This document shows positions 33,996-38,508 of a stretch of 38,508 nt of DNA, piece by piece (position 1 is the first letter of the stretch; each line of letters starts with the position of its first letter). The DNA lies in NCBI GenBank assembly GCA_018268055.1, contig JAFDXF010000046.1, forward strand, positions 1 through 38,508, in the 5' to 3' direction. The position numbers and the translations under genes are program-made. Source of the DNA: Bacteroidota bacterium (GTDB lineage Bacteria > Bacteroidota > Bacteroidia > Chitinophagales > Chitinophagaceae). A model generated the notes under the pieces. It did no database searches, had not been told where the DNA came from, and saw only the letters and a program-made list of their open reading frames with translations.

Positions 33996-34424
33996 ATGAA
34001 AAAGTCATTTTTTGCTATTCTAATGATCGCTTTTATTTCTTTCTCCGCATGTGCACAGAAAATTAAAGAATCTGCAGTGCCTTCAGTTGTTAAAAGTACT
34101 TTTGTGAAACATTATCCGGGTATAACTCCTAAGTGGGAAAAAGAAAAAAATAATTTTGAAGCAGGATTTAAAAATCAAGGCGTAAGTACCTCAGTATTGA
34201 TTGATACAAAAGGCGGTCTATTGGAAACGGAAGTAGATATTAAGGTTGAAGAATTACCTGCAGCGGCGATGTCCTATCTAAAAGAGCATTACAAAGGTCA
34301 AAAAATTAAGGAAGCTGCGAAAATTACAAAAGCAGATGGCACTGTTAATTTTGAAGCAGAAGTAAGTGGTAAAGATGTAATGTTTGATGCTGCCGGAAAA
34401 TTTTTAAAGGAAGTAAAAGACTAA
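33996..34424 (+). CDS. Secreted PepSY-like protein
   Basis: A 142 aa exported protein. I place the start at ATG 33996, since it gives a proper signal peptide (MKKSFFAILMIAFISFSACAQ); an upstream in-frame ATG at 33927 would bury it. Cleavage near ACA-Q is likely; a lipoprotein reading (C19 in FSAC) is possible. The mature part resembles the PepSY-like/DUF2874 fold: a repeated pattern around PSVVKSTFVKHYPGITPKWEKE and a later strand VNFEAEVSGKDVMFDAAGKFLKEV (quoted only in part). Such proteins often accompany two-component systems in Bacteroidota. It follows the kinase by 83 bp and is presumably in the same operon. Confidence 0.78.
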   Translation: MKKSFFAILMIAFISFSACAQKIKESAVPSVVKSTFVKHYPGITPKWEKEKNNFEAGFKNQGVSTSVLIDTKGGLLETEVDIKVEELPAAAMSYLKEHYKGQKIKEAAKITKADGTVNFEAEVSGKDVMFDAAGKFLKEVKD

Positions 34425-34453
34425 ATATTTATTTATACAAAATGTAATACTTT

Positions 34454-35458
34454 ATGAAAAATACTTTTCTAGTTTTATTCCTAACTGCAAGCTCATTTTT
34501 TGCTGTAGCACAACAGAGCAATAATGTTCAAGTGCTTAAAACATTTCATATAAAAAGCACCGGAGGATGGGATTATATTGCAGTATCTCCTGTTAAAGAC
34601 TGGGTGTATGTAAGCCACGGATTTCAAGTAAATATTCTCAACAAAACAACCGGTGATTCGGTTGGAGTGATTGAGCATACAACCGGTGTTCATGGCATTG
34701 CATTTGATCCGACTAACGCTAAAGGTTATACAAGTAATGGAAAATTAAATTCGGTTACGGTCTTTGACGCCAATACAAATCAAGTACTTACACAAATACC
34801 AACGGGACTTAATCCGGATGCTATTTTATATGAATCTTTTTCTAAAAAAATAATTACTTGTAATGGACGCGGTAAGAACCTTACGATAATCGATCCGGCT
34901 TTGAATAAAGCAATAGATAGTATTGATGTAGGAGGTAAGCCCGAAACAGCGGTGAGTGATGGGAAAGGTCGCTTGTTTGTCAATCTGGAAGATAAAAATG
35001 AAATCGTGCAAATAGATATGAAAACTTTTAAAGTGCTGAATCATTGGAGTATTGCTCCTGCTGAAGGGCCAACGGGTTTGGCTTATGATGATGTTAATAA
35101 GAGATTATTTGCAGGATGTGAAAAAGAATTAGCAGTAGTAAATGCTGATAATGGAAAAGTAGTTGCTCGTTTGCCAATCGGTGAAGGATGTGATGGTGTA
35201 GCTTTTGATAAGAAAAATAAAAACATTTACACTGCAAATGGAGAAGGAACATTGACTGTGATACATCAACAATCACCTGATAAATACAACGTGGTAACTA
35301 ATATAACTACTAAAAAAGGAGCGAGGACGATTGCATTAGATAATGCAACTCAACTGATGTATTTACCTACTGCCGATTTTGAAACTCCTGTGGATGCAAA
35401 AGGAAAATCTAAAATGATACCCGGCACATTTCAGGTATTAGTAGTAGGAGTAAAATAG
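34454..35458 (+). CDS. Exported YncE-like beta-propeller protein
   Basis: A 334 aa protein with a signal peptide (MKNTFLVLFLTASSFFAVAQ, cleaved near residue 19) and repeated beta-propeller blades typical of YVTN/YncE proteins. Examples are HGIAFDPTNAKGYTSNGKLN, LNPDAILYESFSKKIITCNG and GVAFDKKNKNIYTANGEG. E. coli YncE is periplasmic and iron-regulated, and relatives are often adjacent to TonB-dependent receptors. Here it lies 25 bp before one, so a role as a periplasmic binding partner or accessory to uptake is plausible but not shown. No catalytic motif is evident. Confidence 0.83.
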   Translation: MKNTFLVLFLTASSFFAVAQQSNNVQVLKTFHIKSTGGWDYIAVSPVKDWVYVSHGFQVNILNKTTGDSVGVIEHTTGVHGIAFDPTNAKGYTSNGKLNSVTVFDANTNQVLTQIPTGLNPDAILYESFSKKIITCNGRGKNLTIIDPALNKAIDSIDVGGKPETAVSDGKGRLFVNLEDKNEIVQIDMKTFKVLNHWSIAPAEGPTGLAYDDVNKRLFAGCEKELAVVNADNGKVVARLPIGEGCDGVAFDKKNKNIYTANGEGTLTVIHQQSPDKYNVVTNITTKKGARTIALDNATQLMYLPTADFETPVDAKGKSKMIPGTFQVLVVGVK

Positions 35459-35483
35459 TTTAATATATTTTAAAAGAAAGAAA

Positions 35484-37643
35484 GTGAAGAAGATTTATGT
35501 AATGATAGCTGTATTGATTGGAATAACAGCTCAAGCGCAAGTAAAACAACCCGTGAAAGTAATTAGTGCTTCAGGAAATATACCGTTAGAAGGAGTGAGT
35601 ATCGCACTGAATGGAAAAACCATTCAAAGTACAAGTAAAAATGGTGTTGCTATACTGCCATTAAACACCGGTAAGGTAAGATTAAATTTTACTTCTGTGG
35701 GTTATACAGAATTAGATACTTCTGTAGTGATACCTACTCAAGACACACTGATAATAGCTCTTGCAGAAAAGCAAACCGAGATGAGTGATGTAACAATTGT
35801 TTCTTCTACGCGTAATAATCAACGAATAGAAAATTCTCCATTAAAAGTCGAAGTTTTGGGAAGAGAAGAAATGGATGAAGAGAGTACGATAAAGCCCGCT
35901 GGTATCGCCAGCATATTAGGAGATGTGAGCGGAGTGCAGATACAACAAAGCAGTGCAGTAAATGGAAATGTAAATGTGCGCATTCAAGGATTGGATGGTC
36001 GCTATACTCAAATATTAAAAGATGGAATGCCATTGTATGATGGTTTTAGTGGCGGCTTCGGCATATTGAGTATTCCACCGTTGGATTTAAAACAGGTAGA
36101 ATTGATTAAAGGTTCTGCTTCTACACTGTATGGCGGTGGCGCTATTGGTGGTTTGGTAAATATTATCTCACGTAAACCAACAGCGAAGCAAGAGGCTGTT
36201 GTAAGTATCAATCAAACTACGTTGAAGGAAACAAATTTCAATACTTATTTTTCCAAACGCAAAAACAAATTCGGTTACACATTTTTTGGTGGTTACAATT
36301 TTCAAAAAGCAGTGGATGTAAATAAAGACGGGTTTTCCGATGTAGGGGATATGAAAGGTGTAGTCATACACCCAAGATTATTTTTTTACCCCGATAATAA
36401 AACTACCATCATTGCCGGATATACCGGAACTTTTGAAAAAAGAGATGGCGGCGATATGCAAGTTTTAGCCGGAAATGCAGATGTACTGCATCAGTATTAT
36501 GAAAAAAACACTATCAAAAGAAACAGTTTTGAATTAAGCAGTCAGCATAATTTATCGGGTAATAAAAAGTTAGAATTTAAGAGCAGCCTTAGCAGTTTCA
36601 ATAGAAATATTTTGAATAATGATATAAATTTTACAGGCAGGCAAACAAATTATTATACAGAATTGTCCTTGTTAGTACCCCATCATGAAAACAGTTTAGT
36701 AGCCGGTGTGAATGTAATCGGAGATAATTTTAAAAAGCTAACGAACAATATTTCTTTAAATGATTTTTCTAATAATACTGTTGGCGCATTTGTTCAAAAC
36801 ACATGGAATATTCATGATAAGACAATTGTAGAAACTGGTGTTAGAGATGATTATCATTTTACGTACGGAAATTTCTTTTTACCTCGGTTAGCCATCATTC
36901 ACCATATTGATGCGCATTGGGCTGCAAGAGCAGGAGTAGGCTTTGGATATAAAACACCCAATGCATTAGCGCCACAAAATACCGATTTTGAAATTCAGAA
37001 AATTCAATCTTTATCAAATGGAATTAAAGCTGAAAAATCAATTGGATATAATGCTGAAGTAAATTACAAAACTACATGGGGCGAGGGTAATGAAATTTTT
37101 ATCAATCAAGCTTTCTTCTTAACACAGTTAAATAATCCAATTATTGCGAATGTTGCAGGTTGGGGCGCTGTTAGTTTTAGTAATGAAGTCAAGCCTGTCG
37201 TTTCAAAAGGATTTGATACATACATAAAGTCAGTAATACATTCATGGGAGTTATATGCAGGCTATACTTATACCGTTGCAGAAAGAAAGTATTTAGCAAC
37301 CAATCAATTTATACCGCTTACTCCAAAGAATAGATTTGCATTTACCGTTGTTCGTGATTTTGAAAAACAAGGATTCCGTTTCGGCGTGGAAGGTTCTTAT
37401 TCAGGTAGTCAATATCGGAATGATTATACAAAGACACCGGGTTATTGGTTTATTGCTGCAATGATGGAAAAGAAATTGGGAGATTATTTCAGTGTTGTAC
37501 TCAATGGTGAAAATCTGTTTGACTATCGTCAAAGCAAAGTAGAGCCACTATACACCGGTACAATAACAAATCCAACATTTAAGCCTTTATGGGCGCCGAT
37601 TGATGGAAGAGTATTAAACTTGTGTGTGCGGTGGAAGTTATAA
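35484..37643 (+). CDS. TonB-dependent outer membrane receptor
   Basis: A 719 aa receptor. GTG 35484 gives a signal peptide (KKIYVMIAVLIGITAQAQ). A carboxypeptidase-regulatory-like domain (about 22-95, with GNIPLEGVSIALNGK) is followed by the plug: VTIVSSTR, then RIQGLDGRYTQILKDGMPLY and KGSASTLYGGGAIGGLVNII. The beta-barrel ends in RVLNLCVRWKL. It is a FepA/BtuB-like receptor rather than a SusC protein, since no SusD partner is present and it is about 300 aa shorter. Cargo is probably a metal chelate or small nutrient; the operon's two-component system, PepSY-like and YncE-like proteins fit metal sensing and uptake. Confidence 0.9.
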   Translation: MKKIYVMIAVLIGITAQAQVKQPVKVISASGNIPLEGVSIALNGKTIQSTSKNGVAILPLNTGKVRLNFTSVGYTELDTSVVIPTQDTLIIALAEKQTEMSDVTIVSSTRNNQRIENSPLKVEVLGREEMDEESTIKPAGIASILGDVSGVQIQQSSAVNGNVNVRIQGLDGRYTQILKDGMPLYDGFSGGFGILSIPPLDLKQVELIKGSASTLYGGGAIGGLVNIISRKPTAKQEAVVSINQTTLKETNFNTYFSKRKNKFGYTFFGGYNFQKAVDVNKDGFSDVGDMKGVVIHPRLFFYPDNKTTIIAGYTGTFEKRDGGDMQVLAGNADVLHQYYEKNTIKRNSFELSSQHNLSGNKKLEFKSSLSSFNRNILNNDINFTGRQTNYYTELSLLVPHHENSLVAGVNVIGDNFKKLTNNISLNDFSNNTVGAFVQNTWNIHDKTIVETGVRDDYHFTYGNFFLPRLAIIHHIDAHWAARAGVGFGYKTPNALAPQNTDFEIQKIQSLSNGIKAEKSIGYNAEVNYKTTWGEGNEIFINQAFFLTQLNNPIIANVAGWGAVSFSNEVKPVVSKGFDTYIKSVIHSWELYAGYTYTVAERKYLATNQFIPLTPKNRFAFTVVRDFEKQGFRFGVEGSYSGSQYRNDYTKTPGYWFIAAMMEKKLGDYFSVVLNGENLFDYRQSKVEPLYTGTITNPTFKPLWAPIDGRVLNLCVRWKL

Positions 37644-37694
37644 AAAACGATTTTAACGTTGAAAATAAGATTTGCTGTTATGAATAATGAAGTG

Positions 37695-37937
37695 TTACTG
37701 CAATAATTTTGTTTTTAAATATTTTCTTCCTGCATCGGATTTAAAATATTTTTCTCTTTTAATTGCTTCATCTCTTGTGTGGAATTCTTCAAAGTAAATA
37801 ACTGTAAATGGGAGGTAAGGTTTAATTGACGTTGTTGAACCAGCATTGTGTTGCTGCAATCTTGTTTCCAGATTTTCACAATGCCCTTTGTAATAGTAAT
37901 CGTGATTGATGCTCTTTATTACGTAAGCGTAAAACAT
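37695..37937 (-). CDS. GIY-YIG nuclease domain protein (copy 1)
   Basis: An 80 aa single-domain GIY-YIG (UPF0213/YhbQ-like) protein: FYAYVIKS ... YYYKGHC is the GIY-YIG pair, followed by NLETRLQQHN with the catalytic arginine, and YFEEFHTRDEAIKREKYFK with the catalytic glutamate. It is nearly identical to the gene at 38080; visible differences are Pro/Ala and Leu/Ile in the middle, Asp/Ala near the end and the last residue. It is read away from a broken tRNA-Arg copy immediately upstream (37952-38058). Biological role of these small proteins is not established. Confidence 0.85.
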   Translation of the reverse strand: MFYAYVIKSINHDYYYKGHCENLETRLQQHNAGSTTSIKPYLPFTVIYFEEFHTRDEAIKREKYFKSDAGRKYLKTKLLQ

Positions 37938-37967
37938 TATTGTAAATTATGTAGCCTCGTCAGGAAT

Positions 37968-37997
37968 CCCCGCCTGAACGAATTCATTCGGGCAGGG
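37968..37997. repeat. 30-bp palindrome centred on GAATTC
   Basis: CCCCGCCTGAACGAA faces TTCATTCGGGCAGGG; 12 of 15 positions are Watson-Crick pairs, with one wobble and two mismatches. It interrupts the T loop of the broken tRNA copy. It looks like a dispersed palindromic element. Confidence 0.7.
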
Positions 37998-38012
37998 AAC
38001 CTGAATCTGGAG

Positions 38013-38034
38013 TCCGCCTCATAAATGATTCGGA
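38013..38034. repeat. 22-bp palindrome
   Basis: TCCGCCTCATA faces AATGATTCGGA, with 8 pairs and two C/T mismatches around the centre. It is inserted in the broken tRNA copy. Its left half recurs after the same tRNA fragment at 38496-38508, where the window ends. Confidence 0.6.
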
Positions 38035-38079
38035 TAAACTTCGGGAACTTTTGATACTTAAATTTAAGAGTTTAGCGTA

Positions 38080-38322
38080 TCAGGATAATAATTTTGTTTT
38101 TAAATATTTTCTACCTGCAGCGGATTTAAAATATTTTTCTCTTTTAATAGCTTCATCTCTTGTGTGGAATTCTTCAAAGTAAATAACTGTAAATGGGATG
38201 TAGGCTTTAATTGACGTTGTTGAACCAGCATTGTGTTGTTGCAATCTTGTTTCCAGATTTTCACAATGCCCTTTGTAATAGTAATCGTGATTGATGCTCT
38301 TTATTACGTAAGCGTAAAACAT
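38080..38322 (-). CDS. GIY-YIG nuclease domain protein (copy 2)
   Basis: An 80 aa GIY-YIG domain protein almost identical to that at 37695, with the same YVIKS/YYYKG pair, catalytic Arg in NLETRLQQH and Glu in the DEAIKREKYF helix. It is read from just downstream (14 bp) of the intact tRNA-Arg, so it could be on the same transcript. The pair arose by tandem duplication of the tRNA plus nuclease unit, and both frames are intact, suggesting recent origin or selection. Confidence 0.85.
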   Translation of the reverse strand: MFYAYVIKSINHDYYYKGHCENLETRLQQHNAGSTTSIKAYIPFTVIYFEEFHTRDEAIKREKYFKSAAGRKYLKTKLLS

Positions 38323-38336
38323 TATTGTAAATTATG

Positions 38337-38408
38337 TAGCCTCGTCAGGAATCGAACCTGAATCTGGAGCTTCGGAAACTCTTATACTATCCATTGTACT
38401 ACGAGGCC
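38337..38408 (-). tRNA. tRNA-Arg (anticodon CCG)
   Basis: The minus strand folds as a 72-nt cloverleaf: acceptor GGCCTCG/CGAGGCT, D stem GTAC/GTAT with GG in the loop, anticodon arm AGAGT-TTCCGAA-GCTCC (one mismatch at 27-43, anticodon CCG), variable loop AGAT and T arm TCAGG-TTCGATT-CCTGA. Discriminator A; CCA is not encoded. Reads codon CGG. Confidence 0.9.
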
Positions 38409-38480
38409 AAAAAGAACTTTTCTTTTTTAATATTAAAATTGTTTATGTAAAAGAACTAAAAAGAGTTAACACAATTGTTT

Positions 38481-38508
38481 GAACCTGAATCTGTAGTCCG
38501 CCTCATAA
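38481..38508 (-). pseudogene. Third tRNA-Arg fragment at the window edge
   Basis: GAACCTGAATCTGTAG followed by TCCGCCTCATAA repeats, with one change, the 37997-38024 junction of tRNA sequence with the second palindrome. The window stops inside the palindrome. Confidence 0.6.

Larger units (their letters stand above)
37952..38058 (-). pseudogene. Broken tRNA-Arg copy with two palindromic insertions
   Basis: The plus strand reads tRNA-Arg 3' sequence at 37952-37968, then a palindrome centred on GAATTC (37968-37997), then tRNA sequence AACCTGAATCTGGAG (37998-38012), then a second palindrome (38013-38034). After that, CTTCGGGAACTTTTGATACT (38039-38058) is a diverged match to the anticodon arm of the intact gene at 38337. 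The first insertion splits the T loop and the second falls just 3' of the anticodon stem, so it cannot fold as a tRNA. Confidence 0.75.
37701..38353. repeat. Tandem duplication, about 268 bp unit, 385 bp offset
   Basis: 37701-37968 matches 38086-38353 with only scattered substitutions. Each unit holds a GIY-YIG gene and the 3' end of a tRNA-Arg (antisense as drawn). The DNA between the units contains the degraded rest of the left tRNA copy with two palindromes. Confidence 0.85.

Overview
The window looks like a chromosomal segment of a Bacteroidota bacterium, perhaps Chitinophagaceae or a close relative; the genus is not determinable by eye. The DNA is AT-rich. Most starts lack a Shine-Dalgarno sequence and several are TTG or GTG. 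Two candidate promoters resemble the Bacteroidota TAnnTTTG-type -7 element. The right part carries a TonB-dependent receptor with an N-terminal carboxypeptidase-regulatory-like domain.

Layout. (1) 1-236: three copies of a 91-93 bp tandem repeat whose conserved half can form a hairpin. (2) 260-3985: nucleotide-sugar genes: a WlbA/WbpB-type dehydrogenase, an FdtA/QdtA-type 3,4-ketoisomerase, a QdtF-like N-formyltransferase with an ankyrin tail, and a 3-aminotransferase. (3) 4192-23704: the polysaccharide assembly block, all on the plus strand and often overlapping: Wzx flippase, seven glycosyltransferases, two methyltransferases, a decarboxylase/epimerase-like SDR, a membrane transglutaminase-like protein, two asparagine-synthase-type amidotransferases, a polysaccharide deacetylase overlapping a second formyltransferase, and a Wzy-like membrane protein. 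A strong terminator follows. (4) 23943-25389: a PglD/NeuD-type acyltransferase, then a PIN-domain toxin-antitoxin pair. (5) 25532-31346: a third formyltransferase, a UDP-sugar 6-dehydrogenase, an SDR with decarboxylase-type residues, a LegC/ArnB-type aminotransferase, a PglC-type phosphoglycosyl transferase and a PHP-type tyrosine phosphatase. (6) 31355-37643: an unknown membrane protein on the minus strand, then a plus-strand two-component system, a PepSY-like protein, a beta-propeller and a TonB receptor, probably one operon. (7) 37695-38508: a tandem duplication of a tRNA-Arg plus GIY-YIG unit, in which the second tRNA copy is broken by two palindromic insertions.

How it works together (inference). 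Regions 2-5 encode a Wzx/Wzy-type surface polysaccharide. It is predicted to carry N-formylated amino sugars (three different formyltransferases), 3-amino-3,6-dideoxyhexose (Qui3N or Fuc3N type) and amidated uronic acids (two AsnB-like enzymes together with uronate-forming dehydrogenases). Region 5 reads like the ArnA/ArnB route split into separate proteins and ending at the initiating phosphoglycosyl transferase, which carries Asn where its family has the nucleophilic Asp. I recognise no RmlA/RmlB, Wza/Wzc or Wzz gene here, so precursor supply and export must be encoded elsewhere.
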